Source: Sporomusa sp. KB1 | Lineage (GTDB): Bacteria > Bacillota > Negativicutes > Sporomusales > Sporomusaceae | Assembly (NCBI RefSeq): GCF_007830295.1 | Contig: NZ_VLKC01000002.1 | Coordinates: 1,242,887-1,306,886, forward strand | Length of the DNA: 64,000 nucleotides | Reading direction: 5' to 3' | Shown: positions 34,089 through 42,996 of the stretch, piece after piece | Position numbering within the stretch: the first letter of the stretch is position 1 | Layout of the letters: each line of letters opens with the position of its first letter | Translations under genes and position numbers: made by a program | The notes under the pieces: generated by a model | What the model saw: only the letters and a program-made list of their open reading frames with translations | What the model was told of the DNA's origin: nothing | The model's database searches: none

Positions 34089-36596
34089 CTATGAGACAAC
34101 AATTTCAAAAGCCATCAGAATCAACTTGGTATTGTCGTGTGAATTTATAATCCGGCGGGCATTAATCAACATGGTACATTTTCCGCTATCAGGGAAGTCG
34201 CTGGTAACCGCAAAGTCTTCGAACGCTTTATCCTGATCCAAAAGTTCAGTCAATCGGGTACGCAGTTCTAACAAATTCCACTGGTTGTTTTTGATTTGGA
34301 AAATGGATTCACCAGTCAATTCTGCAAGCGTCATCCGAAAGGTATGACAAAAAGCCTTGTTGGCTTTTTGCAGGCGCATATCGCCGTCAAGTACCACCAT
34401 AGGGTGCCTTACAGTTTCCACAATAGCTTCAACATACTCCCTGGATTCCTGGGCAACTCTAATGCTTTGCTTAATGACATCAATATCGGCAAAGGTGATA
34501 ATAACACCATCAATTTTATTATCTGTAGTCCGATAGGGACGTATCAGCATAGAATACCAGTGCTCCCATCGATCCTGAACTTCTTGTTCTATACTGTTTA
34601 ACGTGTCAATTACCTTGAGACTCATTTGCTCCAAATCAGGAACATCAATGTTCGGCTTAATATTGCTAATCGGCCGTCCGACATCGGTGCCAATCAAGTT
34701 AAATACCTTTTCAGCAGCCGCATTGAAACGCCTGATACGCAAATCACTGCTAAGTATCAAAACCGGAAGCTTGATACTACGCAGCAGATTGATCATATCA
34801 TTGTTAACATGGTTTAATACCATATTGCGGGTTTCCAATTCTTCATTCAGGGTCATTAACTCTTCGTTGGTCGACTGCAGTTCCTCTTTGGATGTCTCCA
34901 TTTCTTCATTCATGCTTTGCAATTCTTCGTTACTTGATTGTACTTCTTCGTTCGCATACCGAAGGTCTTCATTGGCCGCTTCATGCTGATCAATGATCGA
35001 CTGCAAGTATTCCTTCGTGGCGGCAACTTCCTGTTGCAGACGCAGGATTTCATCGGCAGCCCTCGCCTGTTGTACCAATTCCGGTGCCGCAATGGCACTG
35101 TTAGCCCTATCAGGCAGTGGCTGTGATACACCATCCCGAAACAATACCAGAAAATATTCTCCTTTTGAAAACGGCCCCGTGATCGGAACAACATCAACGT
35201 TAACCGGAAATGACTGCCCGTTCTGGAGAACATGCAGGCCTTCCCTTTTAACCAGTATATTTTCTTTTTTAGCCTGATTCACAGCTGCCCGCAGTCCAGC
35301 AAACAAACCGTCCCGGGCCATCTTCAGCAGGTTTACGCTCGGTATTCCTGATGCCGGTTCAAGATAAACACCAGTCCGGCCCCGGAATTGAATAATATCC
35401 AGTTGGCTGTTGATAACAACACCGGCCGGAGCGTATTTGCTGAGAACAATCCTATCAGCCTCTTTTTGCACATCCAGCCAAGAACCACTGCTCAACCCGT
35501 CTGTCTCGTCCTTGCTGCGGTTTTGAAACGCTATCGCATGTTCAGCAGCCAAAAAATCCAACATCAGCGGTGTGGCTACCGATTTTTTTGTATAAATCCT
35601 GCATTTTTTATCCACCAGGTAAAACAGATCGGCAAATACACCGATAGATTCCGACGCTCCCAAAATTAGAAAGCCGTTAGGATTCAAAGCATAATGGAAA
35701 ATCGGAAATATTCGCTTATGCAAGGCCAACCCAAAATAGATCATCACATTGCGGCAACTGACAAGATCCACCCTGGAAATAGGCGGATCTTGACCAATGT
35801 CCTGCCTAGCGAATACGCATATGTCACGAATCATCTTGCTGACCTGATAGCCCTGCTCCACTTCAATAAAAAAACGGCTAAGGCGTGCTGGACTAACATC
35901 GGTCATGATTGTCTTAGGGTAAATTCCAACTCGTGCTTTGTCGATAACCGTTTTATTAATATCGGTGGCAAAAATCTGGATTTGCCTATCAACATTGTTG
36001 TCCTCTAAAAATTCCAGCAAAGCGATAGCCAATGAATAGGCTTCCTCACCTGTTGAACAGCCAGGCACCCATAGTCGGATAGGCACGTTGGTTGCGGCCG
36101 CGCTTACAACAAATGGAAATACCGTCTTTTTCAAAGTTTCGAATGCCTGTGGCTCACGAAAAAATTTCGTGACATTGATCAACAGGTCTTGCTGCAGAGC
36201 GATAAGTTCTGCACCATTTTTCTGCAAATAAGCAACATAATCTTCAAGCTTGTCGAGCTTAAGCAAGCCCATCCGTCGCATGATCCGCCGTTTTATTGTT
36301 AGCTGCTTGTATTCAGAGAAATTAATACCACTGGTTTTGCATAACAAGGCAATAATTCGATTAAATTCCATGGTTCCGTCCGGGAACAACTCGTCGTCAG
36401 CTACAGGGCTTGCAATAATCCGGGATTTGTCTCCCCGCGAAAGTTCAGCAGTGATTGGACAATCCTGCCGCTGTTCTTGCTTACCGTCGGTATGTTCTGT
36501 TGTCAAGACAAGCCTAGCGGCTTTTGCCACTGATGCAGAAGATTCCCTTCCAGATTGCTGGTTATAATTTTTGTCGCCAGAATTATTCTCTTTCAT
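34089..36596 (-). CDS. CheR-type methyltransferase with coiled coil and PAS domains
   Basis: An 835-aa protein. The CheR N- and catalytic domains (about residues 70-330) include the SAM-binding motif GCSTGEEAYSLA and SCRNVMIYF. Two further regions resemble PAS (about 370-480 and 590-710). Between them lies a striking heptad coiled coil with repeats of NEE and LQS (about residues 520-590). A last PAS-like domain ends the protein. This is the architecture of CheB-CheR-PAS hybrids with the CheB domain missing. Start 36596 has GAAGGAGAAGG. It is upstream of the histidine kinase by about 100 bases, so they may be cotranscribed in a signalling module outside the core chemotaxis operon. Confidence 0.92.
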   Translation of the reverse strand: MKENNSGDKNYNQQSGRESSASVAKAARLVLTTEHTDGKQEQRQDCPITAELSRGDKSRIIASPVADDELFPDGTMEFNRIIALLCKTSGINFSEYKQLTIKRRIMRRMGLLKLDKLEDYVAYLQKNGAELIALQQDLLINVTKFFREPQAFETLKKTVFPFVVSAAATNVPIRLWVPGCSTGEEAYSLAIALLEFLEDNNVDRQIQIFATDINKTVIDKARVGIYPKTIMTDVSPARLSRFFIEVEQGYQVSKMIRDICVFARQDIGQDPPISRVDLVSCRNVMIYFGLALHKRIFPIFHYALNPNGFLILGASESIGVFADLFYLVDKKCRIYTKKSVATPLMLDFLAAEHAIAFQNRSKDETDGLSSGSWLDVQKEADRIVLSKYAPAGVVINSQLDIIQFRGRTGVYLEPASGIPSVNLLKMARDGLFAGLRAAVNQAKKENILVKREGLHVLQNGQSFPVNVDVVPITGPFSKGEYFLVLFRDGVSQPLPDRANSAIAAPELVQQARAADEILRLQQEVAATKEYLQSIIDQHEAANEDLRYANEEVQSSNEELQSMNEEMETSKEELQSTNEELMTLNEELETRNMVLNHVNNDMINLLRSIKLPVLILSSDLRIRRFNAAAEKVFNLIGTDVGRPISNIKPNIDVPDLEQMSLKVIDTLNSIEQEVQDRWEHWYSMLIRPYRTTDNKIDGVIITFADIDVIKQSIRVAQESREYVEAIVETVRHPMVVLDGDMRLQKANKAFCHTFRMTLAELTGESIFQIKNNQWNLLELRTRLTELLDQDKAFEDFAVTSDFPDSGKCTMLINARRIINSHDNTKLILMAFEIVVS

Positions 36597-36987
36597 TTTT
36601 CCTTCTCCTTCAATAACTAGAAACAGCAATATGCTTTATTTGCAATCTTGTAGTAGTCATTCCCAGCAACTAATACAATAAATGGCTATTTTTGTTACGT
36701 CTTCTATCATCTTACACCCTTTTCCTGCCGAAAACCTAATACAATTATCTAAACACCAAGTATATTACTTTTTGCAACATTCCTATACGCCATCACAAGA
36801 AAACCTTTCTGTCCCCCCAACCGCTTTTCCTGCCAAACATAGCAAAATCATAGCATACACCGAGCCATTTCTACAAATGAAAATGCATATACCATTCGTA
36901 TGTCTGCAAGCTTTGGAATTGCTGAATATGTGTTTGGAGAAGATGTGGTCACATATACTATATTATTAGTTGGGATGAGGTGTCGAC

Positions 36988-37245
36988 ATGAACAAAATCT
37001 CACTTTCTAGAGCAGAGTCAATGATCAGTCCTGATATTGGCGACGAGCTCGAAATTTTTTTATATACCAACCTTAGTGCCCTAGTTTCGTCTAATCCGGA
37101 TGTGGTATTAACACCCAGTTTTCAAGCAGCATTAACTTCCGCTTTAAATAGTATCGACGGTCGGCACAATATCACTACTTTACCAAGCGACCTTACTAAT
37201 ATATTGGAGGTGTTTATAATAATGAACGCAAGCAGAATCGTTTAA
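36988..37245 (+). CDS. Hypothetical protein, 85 aa
   Basis: A small acidic protein preceded by GATGAGGTG, divergent from the CheR gene. No motif recognised; it seems soluble and mostly helical, with a short hydrophobic C-terminal helix (ILEVFIIMNAS). Its stop is directly followed by the structured segment at 37246-37325. The coding call rests on the ribosome binding site and length only. Confidence 0.45.
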   Translation: MNKISLSRAESMISPDIGDELEIFLYTNLSALVSSNPDVVLTPSFQAALTSALNSIDGRHNITTLPSDLTNILEVFIIMNASRIV

Positions 37246-37325
37246 CTGGCTCTGTAGCTTAGTCGATGAGCTAAGACTTCCGCCGCTATAGGCGGCGTTA
37301 TTTCAGACGGGGTAGAATCCCCACG
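37246..37325 (+). other. Structured RNA-like segment of unknown class
   Basis: Three consecutive small stems can be drawn: TAGCT/AGCTA (9-base loop), CCGCC/GGCGG (6-base loop) and GGGG/CCCC (6-base loop). The order resembles a tRNA cloverleaf, but the ends do not form an acceptor stem and the T-loop is wrong, so it is not a tRNA. The hairpin series could be an end fragment of an IS200/IS605-type element or its guide RNA, or an unclassified small RNA. The strand is uncertain. Confidence 0.35.
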
Positions 37326-37332
37326 GAATATG

Positions 37333-37371
37333 AAACGCCCCCAATACTTTTAAAGCACCGGGGGCGTCTCT
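37333..37371. terminator. Hairpin between structured segment and SGNH hydrolase gene
   Basis: ACGCCCCC and GGGGGCGT form an 8-bp stem around an AT-rich loop. It can terminate the convergent SGNH hydrolase gene (minus) or the plus-strand unit. The U-run is weak on both strands. Confidence 0.55.
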
Positions 37372-37403
37372 GCTATGTCTCATTTTTCCTCTGCTTTTTT
37401 GTA

Positions 37404-37964
37404 TTAGGATTTCCTAGACATTTGCGTTTGTAATGCTTTGACAGCAATCCCTGCCATAACTTTATAACCGTGTTCGTTAGGATGTAGCACATCTGCGTAG
37501 AATTCCACTTGTGGTCGCTTACTTTTCAAAAAGGCTGTATAAAAATCAATTGCAGTTAACTTATTCATGAGCGCATACTCCCGCATGTCTTCGCGGTATA
37601 GCCCCAGAATATATTCATCTTGAGGATACATACAAGGTATTGGTAAACCAATCAGCGGCGTTATTCCATATTGCAAAGCTGTTTCTACCATATAACGAAT
37701 ATTATTATGTACTTCTTCCGCCTCAACTTTGGCGCAAGCATCGTTAGTACCACCCATTATAATTACATGGGATGGCAACTGGCTGATAACGTCAAAGTCA
37801 AACCGTTCCACCATTTGTGAACTAGTGTTGCCATTTACACCTTTGTTAATTATCGAAAGGCCTAACTCCTCACCGGCTAAATGAACCCATGACAAGCATG
37901 GTAAATAAGGAAACCCATAGGTGATAGAATCACCTATGGCAACTATCTTTTTCTCATCTGACAT
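37404..37964 (-). CDS. SGNH/GDSL-family hydrolase
   Basis: A 186-aa esterase or lipase-like enzyme with the four conserved blocks: GDSITYG with the nucleophilic Ser (about residue 13), Gly in NKGVNGNT, GGTNDA, and HPNEHGY carrying the catalytic Asp/His pair. No signal peptide, so cytoplasmic; the substrate is unknown. A monocistronic gene. Confidence 0.9.
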   Translation of the reverse strand: MSDEKKIVAIGDSITYGFPYLPCLSWVHLAGEELGLSIINKGVNGNTSSQMVERFDFDVISQLPSHVIIMGGTNDACAKVEAEEVHNNIRYMVETALQYGITPLIGLPIPCMYPQDEYILGLYREDMREYALMNKLTAIDFYTAFLKSKRPQVEFYADVLHPNEHGYKVMAGIAVKALQTQMSRKS

Positions 37965-38079
37965 ATTTTTAGCACTCCCGCCAGATATGTTTCCGTTCCG
38001 GCTATTTCACTTTGAAACTGCTTTTGAAAGCCATGTCTGGCTCGATCATATTTTTTATTATACCACCACGCATAGCTTG

Positions 38080-38123
38080 TAGTGAACTGCACCCTGTCAA
38101 AATTGACAGGGTGCAGTTCACTA
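38080..38123. repeat. Perfect 44-base inverted repeat
   Basis: Two 21-base arms beginning TAGTGAACTGCACCCTGTCA, perfectly complementary, with only a 2-base AA centre. It lies 68 bases after the metQ stop. No U-run on either strand, so a poor terminator. The arm resembles the terminal repeats of some IS3-family elements (TGAACTGCACCC), so it may be a minimal palindromic element or abutted IS ends. Confidence 0.6.
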
Positions 38124-38190
38124 TAAAGGTTGAGACCTTTTTTCGCCGTTATCAGTGATACGTTCAAGCAAATATAATGTACGGAATATA

Positions 38191-39015
38191 TTAGAATGCC
38201 GGAAGTACGGCACCTTGATATTTTTCTTCTAAGAATTTCTTAAGTGTTTCTGATTTCAAAGCTTTTTCCAATCTGGCAGCTATTGCTTCATTATGTTTGT
38301 CCTTGTTGAGAGCAATAACGATAGCATATTTATCGCTTTCACTGGGAGCTTCTGTAGCAATTGCTGATTTGGGATCCAGTTTTCCATTCGCCGCTACAAC
38401 TGAAATAATTGTTGCACAATCAACATCTGCTAAAGAGGTAACCAGTTTTAATACATCCATTTCAACAATATTTAAATTTTTATTGTTCTCGACAATATCT
38501 AATTTTGTTGGCAGATCTACCCCCTCCTTAATTTTGATCAAGCCATTAGCCTGCAGTGCCTTTAAGGCCCTGCCCCGGTTGCTGGGGTCGTTAGGAACTG
38601 CTATTGTAGCTCCATCCTTTAATTCATTAACATTTTTTATTTTGCTGGAATAAATACCCATAAAATATTTTACGATACCGCCATTATATTTAACTAAATT
38701 TGTGCCCTTATTTTTATTAAATTGATCAAGATAAGGCTCATGTTGATAGAAATTGGCATCAATACTTCCTTCTTGCAGAGCAATATTAGGAGTTACCAAG
38801 TCATCAAACACCTTAACCTCTAAAGTATAGCCATCTTTATCAAATTCGTCTTTTACAGCTAGTAAAATATCTTTAAAAATTGGTGAAGTTCCTACAATAA
38901 TGTTCTTTTTTTCCGGCTGCTTTGTACCGGCCTGATCTTGTGTCTTGCCGCAACCTACTAGTGATAACAAAGTTCCAATGACTAATACGAATACAATTAT
39001 TTTTTTAAAATTCAT
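38191..39015 (-). CDS. metQ: Methionine ABC transporter substrate-binding lipoprotein
   Basis: A 274-aa NlpA/MetQ-family lipoprotein: lipobox SLVGC (Cys at residue 22), then IIVGTSPIFKDILLAVKDEF and the YQHEPYLDQFNKNKG motif diagnostic of the family. It binds methionine (D or L) and delivers it to MetI. Last gene of a cupin-metN-metI-metQ operon. Confidence 0.94.
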   Translation of the reverse strand: MNFKKIIVFVLVIGTLLSLVGCGKTQDQAGTKQPEKKNIIVGTSPIFKDILLAVKDEFDKDGYTLEVKVFDDLVTPNIALQEGSIDANFYQHEPYLDQFNKNKGTNLVKYNGGIVKYFMGIYSSKIKNVNELKDGATIAVPNDPSNRGRALKALQANGLIKIKEGVDLPTKLDIVENNKNLNIVEMDVLKLVTSLADVDCATIISVVAANGKLDPKSAIATEAPSESDKYAIVIALNKDKHNEAIAARLEKALKSETLKKFLEEKYQGAVLPAF

Positions 39016-39032
39016 CGTACATCCTCCATTTT

Positions 39033-39695
39033 TTATTTTAATACTTTGTATAAAAAATTACCCAACGATTGAATTATTTGGACGAAAATGATGAGCACAA
39101 AAACCGTCCCGTACATAATGGTGTTATCGAAATTTGCGTAGCCATATGTTATGGCTACAGCTCCCAGACCGCCGGCACCTACAGCCCCCGCCATGGCTGT
39201 GCAGCCTAGAATGGATATAATCGCTAAGGTTATGCCTGAAATCACAGAGGGTATGGCCTCTGGCAGCATGACCTTAAAGATAATTTGAAAATTACTGGCA
39301 CCAAAAGACTTTACAGCATCAATAAGTTCTTTATCCACTTCCCGTAAACTTGCCTCAATAATTCTGGCAATAAAGGGGGCACCCGCGAGCGTCAAAGGAA
39401 CGATGGCTGCTTTTTCTCCAATAGAAGTCCCTACAATGGCGCGAGTCACAGGAATAATCGCTACAATTAATATGATAAAAGGAAATGAGCGAACAACATT
39501 AATCACTGTAGTTAATATTTGATAGATATGTTTATTGGGCTTTAATCCTTCTTTATAGGTAACGATTAATATAATGGCTAATAAAGTACCAATGATTGAC
39601 GACAGCAGCGTGGCAGCAACAACCATATACATCGTTTTTGAAAATTCAGGGATGAAGATTGTCGAAAAAAGTTGATACAGCTCACTGTGACTCAT
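39033..39695 (-). CDS. metI: Methionine ABC transporter permease
   Basis: A 220-aa permease with five hydrophobic segments and the EAA loop EVDKELIDAVKSFGASNFQIIFKVMLPEAIPS, which contacts MetN. Its start overlaps the metN 3' end by 14 bases and metQ follows after 17 bases, so the genes are coupled. Confidence 0.94.
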   Translation of the reverse strand: MSHSELYQLFSTIFIPEFSKTMYMVVAATLLSSIIGTLLAIILIVTYKEGLKPNKHIYQILTTVINVVRSFPFIILIVAIIPVTRAIVGTSIGEKAAIVPLTLAGAPFIARIIEASLREVDKELIDAVKSFGASNFQIIFKVMLPEAIPSVISGITLAIISILGCTAMAGAVGAGGLGAVAITYGYANFDNTIMYGTVFVLIIFVQIIQSLGNFLYKVLK

Positions 39696-40659
39696 TGTTT
39701 AAAACCTCCCACCTGGCCCTTAAACCGGTTAAATATTCGCCGACAACCGGCACATTGGCTTCATCAACATTGATAATCACCCACCCTAAGACCATATCAC
39801 GGTATTTTTCGGTTTTAGCCCAAACCAGAGAAAAGCCAATACCCAGCTTTTGCGCCATATCGGACAAGACTCTTTCATTGACACTCGCTTCGGTATAGGT
39901 AATTTTAATGTTGGTACCATTGAGAGGCAAAACTTCTTCCTCGTCATCACCTAAAAGGTTCTTTAAGGATTGCGGTCGCTTCATAAAAATCTCACCTACG
40001 GCCCCCTTCGCCGTAATTTCGCCATTTTCCAGAATACACATCTTGTTGCAGACCTGTCTTACTACCGACATTTGATGGGTAACCAAAACGACAGCTATTC
40101 CTAAGGTTTCATTAATTTTCTTAAGAAGCAGTAATATAGACTGTGTGGTTTTTGGATCCAATGCAGAAGTGGCTTCGTCGCAAAGCAGAATTTTTGGATT
40201 TAGTGACAAAGCTCTGGCAATAGCCACTCTTTGCTTTTGCCCACCGCTTAATGAACGTGGCCGTTCATTAATTTTATCTTCAAGGTCAACAATTTTTAAT
40301 AGCTCTTTTACCCGTTTATCAATCTCCTTTTTAGGATAATTCCAACATTCCATCGGTAGTGCGATATTTTGATAAACTGTCTTTCTCTCCATTAACGAAA
40401 AGTGTTGAAAAATCATGCCAATATTTTTTCTAAACTGCCTTATTTCCTGAGCACTATGATCTTTAATTTCAAAGCCATTAATTTTTAAACTGCCAGAGTC
40501 ATACTGTTCCAAGCCATTCATGCATCTTAATAAAGTCGACTTACCTGCACCGCTTCGGCCAACAAGTCCATAAATTTCGCCATCAAGAATGGTTAAATCA
40601 ATATTTTTTAGAATTTTCGTATTATCATATGATTTTTGCAAATTATATATCTCGATCAA
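39682..40659 (-). CDS. metN: Methionine ABC transporter ATP-binding protein
   Basis: A 325-aa ATPase with Walker A GRSGAGKSTLLR, signature LSGGQKQRVAIARAL and Walker B LLCDEATSALD. A C-terminal NIL/ACT-like domain (about 255-325) in MetN proteins senses cytoplasmic methionine and inhibits transport. It starts at TTG 40659 behind AAGGAGGAGGG. It lies downstream of the cupin gene. Confidence 0.94.
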   Translation of the reverse strand: MIEIYNLQKSYDNTKILKNIDLTILDGEIYGLVGRSGAGKSTLLRCMNGLEQYDSGSLKINGFEIKDHSAQEIRQFRKNIGMIFQHFSLMERKTVYQNIALPMECWNYPKKEIDKRVKELLKIVDLEDKINERPRSLSGGQKQRVAIARALSLNPKILLCDEATSALDPKTTQSILLLLKKINETLGIAVVLVTHQMSVVRQVCNKMCILENGEITAKGAVGEIFMKRPQSLKNLLGDDEEEVLPLNGTNIKITYTEASVNERVLSDMAQKLGIGFSLVWAKTEKYRDMVLGWVIINVDEANVPVVGEYLTGLRARWEVLNNESQ

Positions 40660-40710
40660 AATGGCCCTCCTCCTTCAGGTGCAACGATGAACTACCAATT
40701 CCTTGTAGAT

Positions 40711-41088
40711 TTAGCCGCATTGACACGAAAATGTACGAGTACCTTTAGGAACGACACAGATAATATCCAAAGTCTCTTCTAATGAAGTGTTGATAATTTG
40801 ATGCGGTTCGTTAGGCAACAGCAAAACAGCATCATTGGCCTTTATCGCCGTTTCTCCCTGTTCAGTTTTAACCTTTCCTGTACCTTTAACAACAAAAACT
40901 TCATGTTCCCACTGATGATCATGATAGACTGTATACGCGCCTACCGGAAAGGAAAGATAGCGTAATTCATAATTAGGTGCTCCTTCCGGTTCACCCAAAA
41001 GCCACTGTACCGATACAGGGATTTGATCTGCCTCTAGATTTGCCGGTGTAGCGGCTGGTTTTGTCTTTTGTAAGTTGGTAATATACAT
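40711..41088 (-). CDS. Cupin-domain protein
   Basis: A 125-aa single-domain cupin with metal-binding motifs G-A-Y-x-x-Y-H-D-H-Q-W-E-H-E (about residues 51-64) and PNEPHQIINTS (about 92-102). The C-terminus ends in the cysteine pair CQCG. It is the promoter-proximal gene of the met transporter operon, with AAAAGGAGA before the ATG. The substrate is unknown; the context suggests sulfur or methionine metabolism or a sensor role. Confidence 0.82.
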   Translation of the reverse strand: MYITNLQKTKPAATPANLEADQIPVSVQWLLGEPEGAPNYELRYLSFPVGAYTVYHDHQWEHEVFVVKGTGKVKTEQGETAIKANDAVLLLPNEPHQIINTSLEETLDIICVVPKGTRTFSCQCG

Positions 41089-41128
41089 CTGCTTTTATTC
41101 TCCTTTTATTGATAGAATTTTCAAAATA

Positions 41129-41176
41129 AAAAATGAAGGTAAGAAATATCAATTGATATTTCTTGCCTTCATTTTT
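41129..41176 (-). promoter_or_regulatory. Leader hairpin/attenuator of the cupin-metNIQ operon
   Basis: A 48-base near-perfect palindrome (one wobble) centred at 41152/41153, made of AAAAATGAAGG, AAGAAATATC and their complements. On the minus strand it ends in a TTTTTTATTTT run, like an intrinsic terminator. It starts only about 20 bases after the inferred transcription start and 41 bases before the cupin ATG, so it would attenuate the operon. No SAM riboswitch fold is seen; the mechanism is unknown. It could instead terminate the upstream minus-strand gene at 41324. Confidence 0.6.
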
Positions 41177-41200
41177 ATGATCAGCTAAAATATTGATATT

Positions 41201-41229
41201 ATTATCACACATGTAAACTACCTTGTCAA
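41201..41229 (-). promoter_or_regulatory. Strong promoter of the cupin-metNIQ operon
   Basis: TTGACA (41224-41229) and GATAAT (41201-41206) on the minus strand, spacing 17, with a TGTG motif just before the -10 box. This is the best consensus promoter in the window. Confidence 0.75.
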
Positions 41230-41323
41230 TCATTAGTTGTAAATTTGACGGGTATAACAGTGAATTTTTATCAGCTATGGCCATATTTTTTGTTTTTGAG
41301 GAAAATCCACAATTCTGTACTTC

Positions 41324-42154
41324 TTAGGCTTCTATTTTTCTAGTAATTATGCTATTTACCGCATGCTGATGTGGTATTCCTGCCGAATTACAGTCTATAA
41401 TTTGTTCCTCACACCAAAGGATTTCCCAGTCATAATAATACTTAGCAAGATCACCAGACAAATAGAAAAACTCGTTTTTTTCCCAATCAGGCGCGGTCTT
41501 TATAAACGGCTTTTCAACAAATAGTAAATGTGCGTTAAGTCCGCCAATATTCGTATACCGTTTATATTTGTCAAAATGATTCTGCCGTTGCTCCAACGGC
41601 AAAAATTGAAGTGAACCATGAGAATAAATTACGTCATAAGCAACAGCAAGCTCATATCCGATCATATCGGCCTGAAGAATATTGACCTCATAGCCAGCTG
41701 CCTGGCTATACTGCCTGATTTTTTGGGTACCAGGAGTTGAAAATTCCAATGCATCCACCTGGAAACCGCATTTAGCAAAATAGACAGCATCCCGTCCTTC
41801 ACCGCTGCCAATATCTAATAAGCTCTTGTTTACCTTATCCTGCATGATTTTTACAATTTGCTCAGCAAGCAGGGAATGCTGAAGTCCCCAATAATATTCT
41901 TCTTTCTTATATTCACCATCATAGGGGCTTACTTTTTCCTTTAGGCTACCGCCTGTCAGCAAGCAATCAATTGATGTCCCAAGCACCTTCGCTAAAAGCG
42001 GCAGCAATGGGGTATCCGGCAAAGCATTGCCTTTTTCCCATTTGGAAACCGCTTGTGGTGTGACATTCAATGTCAAACTGATTTGTTCTTGCGTATAGCC
42101 CCGTTGTTTTCGTAACAAAGCAATACGCTGACCGATAGTATTATCATTAGACAT
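41324..42154 (-). CDS. XRE-type HTH fused to a class I SAM-methyltransferase
   Basis: A 276-aa two-domain protein. Residues 5-65 are an XRE helix-turn-helix (IALLRKQRGYTQEQISLTLNVTPQAVSKWEKG). Residues 85-276 are a TehB-like methyltransferase with SAM motif LLDIGSGEGRDAVYFAKCG. Such fusions occur in Firmicutes, and the methylated substrate is not established. The gene is upstream of the met operon on the same strand, which makes a SAM/methionine link possible but unproven. Confidence 0.88.
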   Translation of the reverse strand: MSNDNTIGQRIALLRKQRGYTQEQISLTLNVTPQAVSKWEKGNALPDTPLLPLLAKVLGTSIDCLLTGGSLKEKVSPYDGEYKKEEYYWGLQHSLLAEQIVKIMQDKVNKSLLDIGSGEGRDAVYFAKCGFQVDALEFSTPGTQKIRQYSQAAGYEVNILQADMIGYELAVAYDVIYSHGSLQFLPLEQRQNHFDKYKRYTNIGGLNAHLLFVEKPFIKTAPDWEKNEFFYLSGDLAKYYYDWEILWCEEQIIDCNSAGIPHQHAVNSIITRKIEA

Positions 42155-42996
42155 AGTTTTTCTCCCTTTTCGATTCTATCAGACTGACACTACCATTGTA
42201 TCGTTGGTTGCTGTCAAAGTCTACCTAGCCGTAGTTGCAGACATCTGAAAGAAATACAACCACTGGTTGATTTCACTACCAACATGTTTACACCCCTACT
42301 TTGTACTTGGTGACACAGATATTGGTACTGAACCTAATGAAGCCTTTCATTATTGGCAAACAACATAAAACAGGTAGGAAGTTTGACCTTCCTACCTGTT
42401 TTTACTCGCATCCATCCCTATAGCACTAAACTATACACGACAATCTCAAACAACCTATTCCAAACTTAACATGTTGATTCTTCCGTACCCTGTGAGATAT
42501 AGACCAGAAAACCAGATAAACCACTACAAACCAGATGAAAAAACTTGTTTCAAACAGTCACTTACTCAACTTCAATACTTAGGGGTCAGATGATTAAATT
42601 GTAACTAAAAAACACAATCCTGAGCCAGATATACTAATCGCTTGCAACAACGAAACTGAAAGTTCCTACCTCTGCAATACTTAGCTGAATCTAGGTCGCT
42701 ATAAGGATGGTGCTTGATTAGATAATAACATAATAATAATTATTATGCAACTCTTTTTTTGACCTATTAAGCAGTTTCATTTCTTTAAAAGCTCTAGGAA
42801 GCAACAGGACGTTCTTTTTGCTTCTTTGCTTATATCTTAAAAACTTAACTTTCGCAGAGGCAAAATCGTCCGAACACCTTGAGGTAGTTAACAGCAAGCC
42901 AATAAAATAATCATTCTTGACAATGGAAAAACACCCCAATGTCTGGTAAAGTGAAGTTTCTACTCAACACTACCATACAGAAGAGGTGTCTCCCAT
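42155..42996. other. Gene-poor region with gene relics
   Basis: No intact gene is visible. On the plus strand a short open frame (about 42309-42368) ends in TAA immediately before an orphan terminator (42367-42403) and looks like the last residues of a lost gene (ending FHYWQTT). Around 42930-42990 an imperfect inverted pair (ACACCCC and AGGTGTCT) may mark an IS end. The rest is AT-rich without structure that I can see. Confidence 0.35.
42367..42403 (+). terminator. Orphan terminator
   Basis: A 14-bp perfect stem (AAACAGGTAGGAAG) with a short loop, followed by TTTTTA on the plus strand. No intact plus-strand gene precedes it. Confidence 0.7.

Noticed and set aside
37246-37325. tRNA gene (possibly CTA anticodon)
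   Set aside because: No acceptor stem pairing, an atypical T-loop, and a 6-base anticodon loop.
41089-41323. SAM riboswitch or S-box upstream of the cupin-metNIQ operon
   Set aside because: Conserved S-box sequences are absent; only the palindrome and promoter are visible.
42718-42939. 73-aa minus-strand ORF
   Set aside because: No ribosome binding site, atypical composition, and lies in an eroded AT-rich region.
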